A DNA stretch of 64,000 nt, taken from NCBI RefSeq assembly GCF_015832195.1, contig NC_052018.1, positions 113,121,966 to 113,185,965 on the forward strand. Reading direction: 5' to 3'. The notes below the pieces were generated by a model. That model ran no database searches, had not been told where the DNA came from, and was given only the letters and a program-made list of their open reading frames with translations. Of this stretch, positions 23,766-46,343 are shown piece by piece; positions within the stretch are counted from its first letter, which is position 1, and every line of letters starts with the position of its first letter. Source of the stretch: Motacilla alba alba (lineage: Eukaryota; Chordata; Aves; Passeriformes; Motacillidae). Position numbers and translations under genes: made by a program.

Positions 23766-26700
23766 CCCTGATTGTTTTTCTCCCTTTAAACATTTGCCCA
23801 AACCATATTGTTTAGAGGGCAAATAGAAAGCAGCAAAAGATTCCCATGGGACTATTCCACAAATATGTTATAGAAAAGTTCTATTTTCCCAAAGCTTTGT
23901 TTGTTTTGATGTTTCAAAGCAAAGCTTTGGAAGGAACCTGCAAAGCACTCTTGAGCAGATCTCTAGAAGCCTCCTGCTGTTCTCTGTGTCCCACTGTGGA
24001 AGTATGTGGCTTATGTCTCATAGCCCATGTGATGACATTCCTATATCATGACTGCCTCAAATATATGACCACAGCTTACCTGTGTATGTTACTCTGTATG
24101 TCAGTCCTTGTTCTCTAGAAAAATCTCCATGTCCCAGCCTGCAATTAACTCTTGGTGCTTTGCATACACTTTTCTGCTTTCCATGTACATTCTTGGCTGT
24201 GCCACTGTGGAATTATCAGTAAGTTGACAACTTTAGCCCTGGTTCTCCATAGCCAGGAGGCTGATTTCACTGTGAGAGCTCCGCTGTGTTTCTCTGAGTT
24301 TGCATACAAGAGCAGCCCAAGTGGCTCTTCCAGCTCCTTCCAGAGCAGACCCTCAAAGGTTGGAAAAGCCACTCCAGGGCAGGAAGCTTGGCTGAAGTGT
24401 GGCAGCAGTCTGGGCACGTTGGGCAGCTCCCAGTGAGGCTCAGATTTCCTGATGGAATAGCTGAAAGTCAGAAGGGTCCCTTTATTCTGTGTGAAAATCC
24501 TTGCAGTGTTTTCACAGCCGTGCCCTGCTGCTATCAGTGCTGCAGTGGGGCAGGGCAGGGGGAGGTTTGGCACTGCCACTCCTCAGGTCTCCTCGCTGTG
24601 GCTGCCTGGGTGATTTTCCTGGAGCAGAGAGGAGTTGTGAGATGTTTGCACTGAGGGAGTGGGGACATCTGCTGGCTGAGGGCAAGTGCCAGGGATTCCT
24701 GCCAGCCCACGTGTGTCCTGGGGAGAGGTGAGAAACAATTCTCTGCGGGCTTCCTGAGCCTTCAGGCTATGGAGCCCTTGGCAGCCAGTCCCAGACCCTG
24801 AACCCCAAAATCAGAGGGCAGTGCCTCCCTGGCTTTCCTGATGCTTGCAGTAAGTGGAGTGCAGCTTTGGAGAGTGCACTGGAAGAGGGAAGGTAACATC
24901 TCGAGAGCTCTGGCAATACTGACCCCAGCGGTCAAAAAGCCACACATGGCCTTGTCTGGAATTTCATCAGCTGGAGGCTGTGGTGGTTTTTAACCTTTCA
25001 TGATTCTTGTCCTTTTTAACCCTGCCCAAATGAAAGCTTGATGGCTAAAATAGAGCTGAAAGGCCAAACTTATTTGTGCACCCTGCCAGTTGTGCCATGT
25101 TTCATCGGTGAACCTCAGTAACACAGGGTCACTAAGTGCCTCAGAAGCATTTCAGTCTGACAGCAAAAGCTAAGAGAGTGCTTCTTTGATTGATTTTTCT
25201 TTCCCCTTCTTCTTCTAGAGATGTTTGACAGTGTTTGATCTTGTCAGAGAAAAACAACACAGTGTTTGTTCCAGCCTGCAGTGTAGATTTTGGCCTCTTG
25301 TGTCAGCCTAAGGGGGTCTGAGCTTAAGGTGCACTGGTGCTTGGTTTTATTTCTTTTCATGGCTGTTCATTTTCTAGGATGAGATATCAGGGTCCAGATC
25401 CCTCTATGCATCTGGAGTAATATTTGTGTATAGGGAGCCATTCAGGAGTTACCTTGACAGATTAAAGGTACTGAACCATATTTTGAAAATTGGAAAATAT
25501 TCAGCACTAGCATCAGTAAGAATCCAGTGTACCCTGATTTCTATCAAAGACATTTTTTCTTCTAAGACCAAGGTGTTTCCTATGTACCTCATTATAGAAT
25601 TCACTTTTTATAGGATTTTCATCCTTTGCACAGGTAGTGACTTGAAAATGCTGAGGATGAAAGAAGAGAAGTGAGGATCTTTATCCTTGTCACTTAGGTA
25701 GATGTATGGGTCTTTCAGCTTCATCTGTAAGTTAAGGGATGCTGTCATAGAATACAAGCAAGGCTGCTGCTGTATTTGCCTGTGTGTTAGCTGAGGAAAG
25801 CCTCAGCCCTTCTTTCATCCCTCCTGCAAGGTCATCAGACAGTGTGCATTAAACCTGGGAATGGTTTGTTGTCAGGAAAGCAATATACTGCCAGCTGGAT
25901 ATTGAATTTTGTGAGTGTCTGTGCACTGGATCACAGTACCTTGAAAGCAAGTAGGAAGGCAGTATTAATTGGAGACTATTCCAGCTCAGAGGGACAGAAA
26001 GTCTGACAGTGTTGAATGTGTTATTGAATTTGGTTTTTCTTTGTATTCCTGGTTAATGTGGGGCCAGCTGACGGCCGTGGGCAGTGTCTGATGTGACCCT
26101 GCAGGAGCTGCTGTGCCCCAGAGTGAGGGGCAGGCAGCCAGGTGCTGCCCTGTCAGCTGGAACAGATGGGCAGGCGTGGCTCTGGAGCTGCCACCTCCTG
26201 CCCAGGGCACATCACACCAACGAGGAGATGGTTTGGAGCTGGACACAGGCCCTTGGCTCCCTCCTTGGCCTGCTGCCAGCAGCAACGTGGTGCTTTGGTG
26301 GCTCATCAGTGTTTGGCTGGAATTTGTGCTGTTTTACTCTGAGCGAGTGCAGTTCCTGACTTGGCATCCCTGTCAGGGAAGGGCATTAACACTGAAAAAA
26401 GGTTAGGGAGACCTCTAATGTGGGAGCCATCAAGACAACTCCTGCAAAAATCACTTGGGAGGTGCTTAGTGTATTGATTTCTCTCTTCACTTGTGTTTTT
26501 TTCTAGCAGTGTTCCTTTTTGGCAGCTCTTCTAGATGAGCAGAAGTAATTCCTGAGTGCTGGCCAGCCTTGCTTTTAAATGTTAGTTTTTGTTGTATCTG
26601 GGGTAGTTTTAATCCATTGCCTTCAAACAGGATGGATCTGTAGCGTTAGCTCCAAATGAAATGCTGATGTGGTCAGCACTGCACCAGTGGTGGTTTTATG

Positions 26701-26910
26701 GCAGAAAGCCTGCAGCTTATTCCCAACGTGCGTTTGGTGTAATTTAATTTTTGCAGGGTTTTCTGTTTGCAGTGAATATGCCACCGAGTGGTTGGGTCAG
26801 TGTGGGAAGGCTGCGGAGTTCTGAAGGGCTGCAGACCAGAGCAGATCATACAAATGTTTGTGTAGCTGTGACAGTGCTAGTGCAGCAGGAATGTTACATT
26901 TAATTGGTTT

Positions 26911-27011
26911 AAACAACAACAAAAACAAACAGCCAACCAAACGAGCCAAAGCCCCCCCAAACCCAAAACAAACCAGAAAAACCCAAATCCAGACAAACCA
27001 CAAACCCCAAA
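26911..27011. repeat. A/C-rich low-complexity tract
   Basis: Runs of AACAAC, CAAA and a 7-C stretch with almost no T. The complementary G/T-rich strand reads as a false hydrophobic peptide. Confidence 0.75.
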
Positions 27012-28362
27012 GGTAGGCAGTTGATGATAGTTGAATTTCAACAGTTCTAGGAAATTGAAGTCAGTGTAAGATTTGTTCAGGCATTTACCCTGGAATTATC
27101 ACAAGCACCATTCCTTTATCTTCTGAGGTGAGGGAACATTTGTAGGAAAACATCAGTGTTTCCTAAATCTGTCAGTGGTTTCTAGTTATATCAGTTCTAA
27201 TATAAAGATAAAATAATATTATCTTGCCCCATGAACCTTGCTTTCTTTATCTTCCTCTGCAGTCCCTTCAGCCTATGACTACAGTCATCTTACTCATGCA
27301 ACTGGAAAAAGGGAGAGGGGGGCAGACTCTTACTGGGGGCTGTTCTCCAGCCCAAACACACACCTGAGAAAACCCCAAATGCTACCTTTTTCCATAAGTG
27401 ATAGTTGTGTTTTTCAAATGATTCTCAGACACACACTTGATCTCTTTAAATGAATATTTTATGCAGTGCTTATTTAAAAGGAAACTTAAAAAAGAACACT
27501 TAGGTATTAACACACATCTTAATAAGTGGCTGCTTTTCCTAAAGCGAAACAGATTTAATATTTCATGAGTACAGGGGTCTCCTCGAGTGTATTGCTTATC
27601 TGTTGAACTGACACCTCAGGCCTTGTTTTAACCCCAGGGATTTGCTGCCTGCAGTTTACAATATGCCGTTTCCCAAAGAGGCTAGTGTTCCTCCAATATA
27701 AATCATGGTTTTTTTCATCTGTCTTGCAGATGTACAGCACTCATTCATGAGAAGAAAAATACACTCATCTGCATCTATTTATGAGTGTCATATTCTGGAT
27801 GCTGCCCAAGTCAGCTCAAGCTGCATGCGCAGCATTTGGCCAGAGGCAAAAAGCTCCTTTATTCCCAAGGTTAATGTTTAGCAGTGGACCAAATCCCATC
27901 TCAATTCCACCAGTGTAAATTATCAGTTGAGTAATCCTAGTGTTACAATGGCATAATTGAGATGGAACTTGGCTTGTAGCGCTGCCATTTTTTCCTCCCG
28001 CCATGGCTTTTTCCTGCCAGGATTCTTGCTGAAATCAGTGGGGGTTCATGTCGGGGCCTAAGCCTTAAGCTGCTTCTCTGCAGCTCTGCAAGGTTGGGGG
28101 GCAGGCTACAGCAGAAAAATAGATCCCCAAAAGAGGAATTACAGAAGTAAGTGCTGTAATGCTGCTGTTGGCTGGAAGTCATCCCAGGGATTATTTGGAA
28201 TGCTGTGCGTTTGAAGGATGAAAACAAGCGGGGCCTGAATATGTAACAGGGTGTTAGAGCAGTTGTTGTGCCTCCACTAGCTTATTGATACTTGATTTCA
28301 TCCTTTTTCTAAGCTGGACCAGTGAAATATGTCCTCACACATTGGATGATGGTGCTCTGCAA

Positions 28363-29064
28363 GAGCTGGTGCTGGCCCTGGCACCCAAAGGGAGGCCGGT
28401 GTTCATGCAGGCCATAAACGGAGGCCTCAGCATCAATAAATACCAGCTCAGAGGAGCTGGTGCTGGCCCTGGCACCCAAAGGGAGGCCGGTGTTCATACA
28501 GGGCATAAACGGAGGCCTCAGCATCAATAAATACCAGCTCAGAGGAGCTGGTGCTGCCCCTGACACCCAAAGGGAGGCCGGTGTTCATGCAGGCCATAAA
28601 CGGAGGCCTCAGCATCAATAAATACCAGCTCAGAGGAGCTGGTGCTGGCCCTGGCACCCAAAGGGAGGCCGGTGTTCATGCAGGCCATAAACGGAGGCCT
28701 CAGCATCAATAAATACCAGCTCAGAGGAGCTGGTGCTGGCCCTGGCACCCAAAGGGAGGCCGGTGTTCATGCAGGCCATAAACGGAGGCCTCAGCATCAA
28801 TAAATACCAGCTCAGAGGAGCTGGTGCTGGCCCTGGCACCCAAAGGGAGGCCGGTGTTCATGCAGGCCATAAACGGAGGCCTCAGCATCAATAAATCCCA
28901 GCTCAGAAGAGCTGGTGCTGGCCCTGGCACCCAAAGGGAGGCCGGTGTTCATGCAGGCCATAAACGGAGGCCTCAGCATCAATAAATCCCAGCTCAGAAG
29001 AGCTGGTGCTGGCCCTGGCACCCAAAGGGAGGCCGGTGTTCATGCAGGCCATAAACGGAGGCCT
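28363..29064. repeat. 91-bp minisatellite, 7.7 units
   Basis: Units start at GAGCTGGTGCTGGCCCTGGC at 28363, 28454, 28545, 28636, 28727, 28818, 28909 and 29000; the last is cut off after about 65 bp. Units differ by few bases (CAGGGC for CAGGCC in the second; ATCCCAGCTCAGAAG in the units starting 28818 and 28909). Because 91 is not a multiple of 3, each unit changes frame, so the array is not coding. Confidence 0.96.
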
Positions 29065-29378
29065 TCATGAATCAGTCAGTGAGCCCTTGCCCTGGCTGGC
29101 ATAAACTGATTTACTGGCCCTGCTGATCCTACCTGTAGCACTTGGAGAATGGAAAGCACAGTCCCTGTGCCTGGTGAGGGTGAGTAGTGATGGGTGCAAT
29201 GGATGAAATGGGGCTGGCTTTTCCATGCTATGGGCTGTGCCCTGGCAGTTCTGTCCTCAGCACAGGTTATTAACAGTACCCATGGCTTCAAGGAGGAGCC
29301 TTCCCCCAAGCCAGGCTTTCTTCTTCTTCCCTCCTCAGTTCTGCTGATTTGGTGTTTTTGTGGTTTTGTGTTTTTCAG

Positions 29379-29458
29379 CAATGGGTAGAAGGGCTTGGAT
29401 CCATCATACATAACTTTAGAGCTAACAATGTCAGTCCAATGACGTGTCTCAAGAAACA
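29379..29458 (+). CDS. PLCB4: PLCB4 coding exon 5 (residues 124-150, end of PH domain)
   Basis: An 80-nt exon starting in phase 0 and ending after two bases of the His150 codon, donor GTAAGT. It encodes the C-terminal helix of the PH domain, [19 protein letters not shown], followed by PMTCLKK. The mammalian protein as I remember it has Arg where this one has Gly130. The exon begins about 315 bp after the 91-bp minisatellite ends. Confidence 0.96.
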
Positions 29459-30008
29459 GTAAGTTACTTTCTTTCCTCCCCTTTCTCCTTTATTTTTCTG
29501 TCCTTGTATTTTCCTTGTTGGAATTGGAAAAAAAATACTGCTTTTTGTAGTCTGACATTTAGAAAACAGTGTCAGAAAGAAAATGGTGTTAAATGAGTTA
29601 AGAGTTTGTCTTTTCTTGAGACTAAAGATGTCTCAAGGCTATATCTGGCACCTGCCCAGGAGAAATTACAGGAGAATTTATAACTGTTCATTTGATTTAT
29701 TGCAGTGTATGTTTTAATTATTGGCTGGTTTGTGTTTTCTTTGATGCATATGCAAGCAAAACCTCGTGGGACTTCCTCATCTTCACGCTGGTGTTAATTG
29801 CTGTACTGATTTTTTTGGGCTGCTTTTTGCCTTTATAGTTAAAGAACTGCCCTGCCTCAAGCACTAAAAGGTTACAGAAAAATGTTTTTATTGCAGAACA
29901 ATTATTTGTTTGTACTCTTTTAGCAGACGTGGCAACAAGTTAAACATAAGCATCTAGACCCCAGTTTTAATAAACAGTATTTTAAAAATATTTCATTCCT
30001 AATTTCAG
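29459..30008 (+). other. PLCB4 intron 5
   Basis: GT-AG intron of 550 bp; nothing else is seen in it. Confidence 0.8.
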
Positions 30009-30062
30009 CTGGATGAAGCTGGCCTTTCTAACAAACACAAATGGGAAAATTCCAGTTCGGAG
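30009..30062 (+). CDS. PLCB4: PLCB4 coding exon 6 (residues 150-168)
   Basis: A 54-nt exon with acceptor ATTTCAG and donor GTAAGC. It encodes WMKLAFLTNTNGKIPVR, the start of the EF-hand region. The NTNGKI loop is an EF-hand-like turn; in PLC-beta enzymes these loops are degenerate and mainly structural. The serine codon is split over the next intron (AG|C). Confidence 0.95.
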
Positions 30063-35928
<5,866 letters not shown>

Positions 35929-36029
35929 AATGATGAAATTGAGCCTGCAGCTTTTACTTATGAGAAATTTTATGAGCTTACCCAAAAGATATGTCCCCGA
36001 ACTGACATAGAGGACCTCTTTAAGAAGAT
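35929..36029 (+). CDS. PLCB4: PLCB4 coding exon 8 (residues 196-229)
   Basis: A 101-nt exon, acceptor GTTGCAG and donor GTAAGT. It encodes [20 protein letters not shown] followed by [13 protein letters not shown] in the EF-hand region. It ends after two bases of the Ile229 codon. Confidence 0.97.
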
Positions 36030-36661
36030 GTAAGTTCAAATTTAATATAATCTTGCTTTAAAGACATGTTGTTGTATTTTTAGTCCATAGCTAATAGTGA
36101 CAGAACACTGTAAAATTTATCTGCCCTTGAATCCTAGTAGCATCAGCAGTACTTTAGAACAAGCTCCAGTCTGTGTTTTACCCCTTCCTCCCTTCTCAGA
36201 CTGTTAATGTAAAAGTTCACTCTGTATGTTAGAGCAACTTTTACATGAGTTAAAGGAACCACCTGGAGGGGATTTTTTTTTTTGCATTGGCTTTACTAAC
36301 TACTGTAATTTTAACTTGCTCCTTTAGGTGATTAACACAGTATGTGAACTAATTAAATTAAGTAAGAAATTTTGGAGTTTGAAAAGTTTCTTTACCCAAT
36401 TTATTCTCAGCTGGAGGACTTGCATGTTGTTTTTTGATGTAATGTGTGTTCAGGGACAGGAAGATACGTTGTGGGAGGTATACTGTGCCAAGCATAGACA
36501 GTTTAGCATGTTTTCTGTGACTGTTCATTTTGAGAATATCGAGCTACATTCAAGTAGAAGATAGTAGGTGGTTTAAAAGTATCAGCAATGTCAGCATGTA
36601 AATCATACCTACTGTAGCATCGTGTACAAAAACTTACATTCTCTAATAAATTCCTTTTCAG
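36030..36661 (+). other. PLCB4 intron 8
   Basis: GT-AG intron of 632 bp; nothing else is seen in it. Confidence 0.8.
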
Positions 36662-36719
36662 CAATGGAGACAAAACTGATTATTTAACGGTAGACCAATT
36701 AGTGAGCTTTCTAAATGAA
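36662..36719 (+). CDS. PLCB4: PLCB4 coding exon 9 (residues 229-248)
   Basis: A 58-nt exon, acceptor TTTTCAG and donor GTAAGC. It encodes INGDKTDYLTVDQLVSFLNE, an EF-hand-type loop and helix. It ends in phase 0. Confidence 0.96.
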
Positions 36720-39700
36720 GTAAGCTTTTTCATACATTAACTCCCACCCCAGTCTGTCTGCAGTGTTCTTCCCCCTCCCCTTGCATGCCCCGTGCCCCCG
36801 TTTGCTGCCTCTGACCCGCTGCTCTTGTGGAACAGTCAGCCCCGGCCCTGGGTGCTGCTGTGCTTGGCCTTGCAGCTGCCTCTCCTGGTTTCTTGTTGCT
36901 GTGTTGTGGTGTGTGTCCTGTGTGTTTGATGCTATTTGTGCTGTTCCATTCCACTAAAATGCACCCACCATTGGACTGCAGTGATTTCACCTGTAGGCTC
37001 TAAATACATCTACTAGTCCTTCTGGAACAGTAGAAAAACTGCAGTAGGTGTTTATAAACAGGGATTTGATTCTCCTCAGCAGTAGTATTTCAATCTGTTA
37101 CACATCTAAGAGCTAACAGGATATTTTAGGAGTTTGTATATGATTTTTAAAAATACCATGTGTGCAGAATAGGACGAAATATTTTTATTGCTGTATTTCC
37201 AGAATAAAGCTGTTGGCAGAAGCATTTAGTGTTTCTTAAAAGCATCACAAGTGTGTGAAGTAGTTCAGTAAACAGTGTGGGCTTGGCTCTTTTCTATTCC
37301 TAAGGCACAGTAAGTTATGGAAAACTGCCTTGTTTGCAATTCCAGCAATCAATGCAGTATGTGGATTTGACAAGAGACACCCATGGAAAACAGACACATC
37401 CCACTTGGTTTTGTACCAGTAGATTATTGTCATCCTGAGCATGGGAAGCTGCCAGCCTCACTGTGTGACATTTTTAGGTGCATTACCAAAAAAAAAATCT
37501 CTCCATCTAAAATTGTTTTAGTAGTTATAGTTCAATTGTATATATGTTTATATATGTACATGTTTAATTATTGCATAGTTCAATCTGAAGATCCAAGCTG
37601 TAAGTTCCCTATATATCAAATTTAGAATATAATTTTATTTTTCAGCACAGAACGTGTGCCTTACTCTTCACTGAACCTGAATTACTTGTAGAAAGGGTAT
37701 TCAAAAAGAAAAGAGAGAGAGAAGATTAAGAGCTTGATTACATAATTGGGGTTACATACTTGGGGCTTCAGTTCCTATCTTACTGCTGTGGGACATCCTT
37801 TTATCACAGCTATTTCCACAGTTCAGTGTCTGAATGTTTGCAGGGCTGGGGTCACAGTTAGGGCTTGTCATCTTTGCTTCTGCACTGGGGAGAGAAAGGA
37901 CAGTGTTGTGATTTAAATTAGAAATGATCCCTTTAGGCACCTCAGCCCCCCGCTTTAAACCACATTAGTTTCTGATTTCTTTGGTGTCACTCCTCATTTT
38001 CAGGTAAATTACTGTTTTATCTTTATTTTAAAATTGGTCTCTACTTGTTTTAAAGTGTAGTTCCTTGAACCTTAACTTCTGAAGAAAAGCTGCCAGCATT
38101 TGTAAGAACCCCCTGTTTCCAGTAACTGATTGAAAAATTAAAATTGAGTTGCTGTGCTCTCAATTTTGTGTGACTTTAGCAGTTCTTTTTACAGAATTAG
38201 AAACGTTATTTTATTGGTAGTGTTGGGGAACAATGCATCTTGTTGACTGCATTCATATTGACAGAATACATTTTGCAGTTGGAAATCCTGTGCTGGGCCC
38301 CTTTGGTTCAGAGGGATAAATTACTCAAGTGTTTTTTCTAGGGTAGGACAAAGCAATGCCTTTGGTCTGTGTTGGAGGTCTTTTGGCCTCCAAACGGAGT
38401 TTAAAGTTTCGGTCATGATTGGAAAGGCACAAAAGCACCCAGAATGTGCCTCCTGGAGGGATCACTGCTGTGCCCTGGCTGCTGGCCAGCCCTGCAGTTA
38501 GCAGCGGTGGCTAGTGCTGGCAGATATAAAGGGTTATTGTCATGACATGGGAGAGGGGAGTCACTTGGCAGAGCAGCTCTTCATGAGACTCTTGAACTGA
38601 AATTATTTGGAAGTAACCTCCAAGGCATGCTGCAGAAGCTCTAAGTGTTATGGGTTTTTAAGGAGCACGAGGGTATGTTACTGGGGAGGAGAGGAGAGTG
38701 AGCAGCTTCCTGGAGTTTTTCCAAACTCCTGTCTCTAGTTGACTTTTAAATGCTGCTGGCTGACAGATGATTTAATTGTGCTTCAGTATTAAAGCTTCTG
38801 GGAAGTTTTTAGAAACTTGATTGTTGTCATGCACTGAGTATTTTGTCTAGATCTCCTATTTTTAAAGTCAAATTTTGGGGAAAAAAAAGGAAAGGGGCTG
38901 AAATCACTACCACTGAGATTTGCTGCTGCACTTCATTTACAGCAATAAAATAACGAGGCGAGTAACACTTTAAATGAGATTTTCAGGAGTCTGCCCAGTG
39001 CTCATCCATTCTTTTGTGAGGGAGGTATGGGGAGATCCCTTCCTATTCCCCACTCCTTGCTTCCTCCCTCCTTCCCTGTCCCTCTTTCCATCCCCCAGCT
39101 GTTCATTTCCCCAAAGGACCTTCTCACCAGTGCCAGGACAAATGCTGGTTTTAGGCAGAACTGGCTTTAGCCCACTTTGAGCTGTGTCTCAGTCTGCACC
39201 CACTCCGAGGTGCTGGGGGCAGGCTGGGGAGGCTGGGAGAGCTTTTCTCTCTTTGCAAACCCTCTGGGCACCCTTTCTCCCCTTGTTTCCAGTCAGTGCA
39301 CCCTCATCAGGCTGGGAGTGCCTGGTGTAAGGGTGCCCTGTGTGGTGGGGCGACCAGAGCAACCAGACACAGCTTTGTTGCAGGTACACAGTTAATCCTG
39401 GGGCGTGTGATCTTTTGAGATGAAATTTCACACTTCAAGTTTTGGTGAAAACAAAACACAAGTTCCCTGTGCCGCCAAGCTCTGGGGTGCAGAGCGTGTC
39501 CCCAGGAGACACTAGAGAACATGATCACTTTTTAAAAGTAGATCTTTATCTGTTGCCAAGTCTGTTTTTAAACGAAGGGAACATAAGGATACCCTTTTGT
39601 TCCACTGGAGGATCAAAAATGAGCAGTGATCCCTGCTAGTGGAAGACTATTTTGCTCTCAGCTCCTTCTGATAACTCTGGGACTTTTTCTCGAGAGGAGA

Positions 39701-41223
39701 CTTTTTGTTTTATCCCATTGATTTTCTTCTGTTTGCTCATTACTAACTGTAGAAGAAAGCCAGTGGGGAAGAGCCCTGTTCTTGAGCAGAGAACCTTCCC
39801 CACTATTTCTGGCCATTTTTCCGAGGTGCTGTATTGTCACTAAGGGTGGAAAGCCTTGTCATTTGTCACCGTGGAGCTGTTGCATGCCGTGTTGTGGTGG
39901 TGTTGGTGTGTCCTGCATCCATCTGCTCTCTGTGGTGTTTGGTCTGAGTGTTCCTGGGCATCCCCACAGCCCCTCTGGCCTGGACAAACCAGACTGCCAG
40001 CAGCATCACTTGAAACATCCCTCCCTAACTGCATGATTGACTTGGCATTGGTTGGAATTTCTTGGAGGTAATTAAGCACATGCACCAATGGATTGGTTGT
40101 AAGAAAAGAGATTGGATATTACTTTTCCTATGGAAAAAAAAAATTTAAAAAGTTTCCACATAAGGAAGTACAGCAAATGCTGATAGTGCTGTGTAAGCCA
40201 TGTCAACACCATCCTGTCACTCCAAATTCTTGACTGCCAATATGGGGGTGGCCTCTTACATCTCTGCATTCTGCTGAGACTAAAGCTTGGAAACTGTGCT
40301 TCTTCTGGGGTAAAAGAGTGTTTTCACAGTCATATTTATTTCTTTGTTTTGTTGCATCTGCTTACATGCCACTTCTCTGTCAGTTCTGGTTTTAATTTTC
40401 TTTTAATGGAGAATCAGGCACACAGTGTGCAGCTCTAATCCAGCATGGAAGGAAACCCAAAGTTACAAAGTACACTGTAGAGTGAAAACATACACATTCT
40501 GAATTTTATTAGTCTGTTTGAAATCACTGCTAAATTGTACCTAAACATAACAAATTATGAAATTCTAATATTGTAAATGATTGGGAATTAAGAGATGATG
40601 CTGTGAAATTCTTGTGCATATTTATTCCAAGTACTTGTGCTGGTTTTTGAATAGTTAAAAACACAATGTTTCCACGATTCACAAATAGTCATCCAGTACT
40701 TGCACATTTCTAAACTCAAATTTCAAATTCTGTATTTACAGTATAGCTTTATTTTACTTTTTTGCTTTAGCTGTAGGTATTGTGTAAGACTTGCATTTTT
40801 GGAGAGGTGGTTACAGTGCCGCCAGTCAAGTCTGTCACTTTCAAAAAAAAGATGAGAGAGAGAATTACAAAGGGACATTTAGCTATTTGTTTTCAACATC
40901 TCGTTTGCACAGAGTCCATTTGCAGTCATTATTTTCATGAATAAGCCAGAGTAAGACCAGTTATATGATTGCATTGGATTTTTCTTTTTTACAAATATTT
41001 TTGTGATCAAACTGCCTAGGTTCCTTATGAAAGATCAAGCTCATTTTCTGCCTAATGCTGAAGTTGCTGTTGAACAGTCTGTAAATTTTAGGGCTGCTTT
41101 TTTTTTTTTTTTTTTTTTTTTTAAATGTCCACTTCTTTCTTTCTATCTGCAGTAATGAAATGCTCTTGGGTGATAGCCATGCACTGTATTGTTTTGCTGA
41201 ATTCCCTTGTTTCCTCACCTTAG
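36720..41223 (+). other. PLCB4 intron 9
   Basis: GT-AG intron of 4.5 kb. It starts with a C/T-rich patch (36745-36960) and holds a 25-T run near its 3' end. No transposon is recognised. Confidence 0.75.
41098..41122. repeat. T25 homopolymer
   Basis: Twenty-five consecutive T, about 100 bp upstream of the exon 10 acceptor. It could be the poly(A) tail of an old antisense insertion, but no element body is recognisable beside it. Confidence 0.85.
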
Positions 41224-44721
<3,498 letters not shown>

Positions 44722-45589
44722 TAAAAGAGATGATAAACTGAGACCACATCACCTTTAGTGCTGTTCACTGCCAGTCCTGTGCTTTCAGAAGTGACTAGTG
44801 GCTTTGGGTGGCTGTGCTTTCTGGTGTAAGCTTGTCTTTATCTGTTTTGTTTAATCTCTTCTGTACAGGGCTCTGGCAAGCAGCCTGGGGAAATCCCCCC
44901 TTGATGTGGGATGTAGTATCAGTACCTACATAAAACACCACGTGCATTGGCTTTGCAGGTCATCCCTCACTCTGAAATTGCCAGTCACTGTTTACAAACA
45001 AGTAATTGTAACAATTACTCACAAATTGCATGGCCTCAGCTGAGGAAACCTCCTCTTTCAGCTGCACATTGCATGTTCCATGCTCTGGGTCAGGCCCTGC
45101 AGTCTAGGTGGCCCCACTGGTGCATTGAGAATTAAATTAAGCACCGAGAGTTCCCTGCAGTGTCACTTGGGCTGTGGAGTGCACTGTAACAGGCATGCAC
45201 TTCACCTTCCTGCATGGCAGGAGGTAACAGCAGACACTCCTTCACAAACACAGAATTTGAGACTTAACAGCTTGTTACACAGGCCTCCTCCAGACCCTTC
45301 TTGCTCCTTGAGATGAGCTGACTGTGTGCCAGCCATCACCCAGAGCCTGCAGAGGCTCCCTGGTGCTCTGGGGGACCACAGCGAGAAGGGCCCAGCCTCA
45401 CCTTTCAGTCGGGGTGCTCCCTGCAGCTTTGCTTGTCCTGGCTCTCCCTGCACGTTGCAGGGCCAGCAGCACACAGGGCTTGCTGGGTGTCAGGTGTGTG
45501 ACCTTACCACTCTGTCACCCCTGAAAGGTGGCTCTGGGCAGCTGGGGCTGGGCTCCTTCTCCAGCAGCACTGGCAGAACCAGAGCACAC

Positions 45590-45827
45590 AGCCTCGAGCT
45601 GCACCAAGGGAAATACAGGCTGGATATTAAGAAGAAGTTTTTCACAGAAAGGGCGACAAAGTTCTGGAATGGCTGCCCAGGGAGGTGGTGGAGTCCCCAT
45701 CCCTGGGTGTGTTTAACAAAGCCTGGATGTGGCACTGGGTGCCAGGGTGCAGTTGAGATGTTGGGGCTGGGTTGGACTCGATGGTCTTGAAGGGCTCTTC
45801 CAACCCAGTGATTCTGTGGATTCTGTG
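45590..45827 (+). mobile_element. CR1 LINE 3' end (sense)
   Basis: The order of conserved CR1 3' blocks is intact: GGCTGGATATTAAGAAGAAG, GGCTGCCCAGGGAGGTGGTG, GGTTGGACTCGATGGTCTTG, CTTCCAACCCAGTG, and two ATTCTGTG octamers at the end (45811-45827). The 5' limit is approximate. Confidence 0.93.
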
Positions 45828-46343
45828 AAAAGTGCATCCCCAAGAACTGAATCTGCAGTGCCCCCTGTGAGGTTCACAGCACGCTGACACATCCCTCACA
45901 AGAAGCTCCCAGCAGCTCTCTGGGAAGGCTAAAACAGAGCTGCCCAAAGGCTGCCATGCCCCCGGGCCCAGAGTTTAGCTCAGCTGCCTGTGCTGTGCAG
46001 CACTGCTGAGCCCTCTGCATTCTGTGTCCTCTCCTCCTGGTCGGGGGTTCAGTGCCCAGCTGCTGAGGAGGCAAACGCTGCGGAGATGGCAGGAGCAGCC
46101 CTTGGCAAGAGCGTGGATCTGAGAACCCGGGCCAGTGCCCGAGGGGGGCAGGCCAGGAGTGACATGGAACTTGGCTGCAGCAGCTTGAAGTAAACCCTTG
46201 GCTGCAGGGTTTGAAGTAAAAGCGAATGTTTGTCCCAGCGGGCATCCCGTTGTGGCCCTGTGTGGGAATGCAGCCTGGCAGAGATGAGCTCTGCAGCACT
46301 GACATCTAGTGGAGTTACACTTCTAGCTGGTTGGGTTGATATG

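Larger units (their letters stand above)
19904..29378 (+). other. PLCB4 intron 4
   Basis: The longest intron (9.5 kb). It holds an antisense CR1 piece at 23642-23765, a CA-rich patch near 22545-22570, an A/C-rich low-complexity tract at 26911-27011 and the 91-bp minisatellite. No further exon is visible. Confidence 0.8.

Noticed and set aside
28309..29021. Series of 69-85-codon - strand frames
   Set aside because: Each is one shifted copy of the 91-bp minisatellite.
28363..29064. CRISPR-like array
   Set aside because: Units are contiguous tandem copies without unique spacers, in a vertebrate gene.
45326..45790. 154-codon + strand open frame
   Set aside because: Crosses into the CR1 3' end, which is non-coding there.
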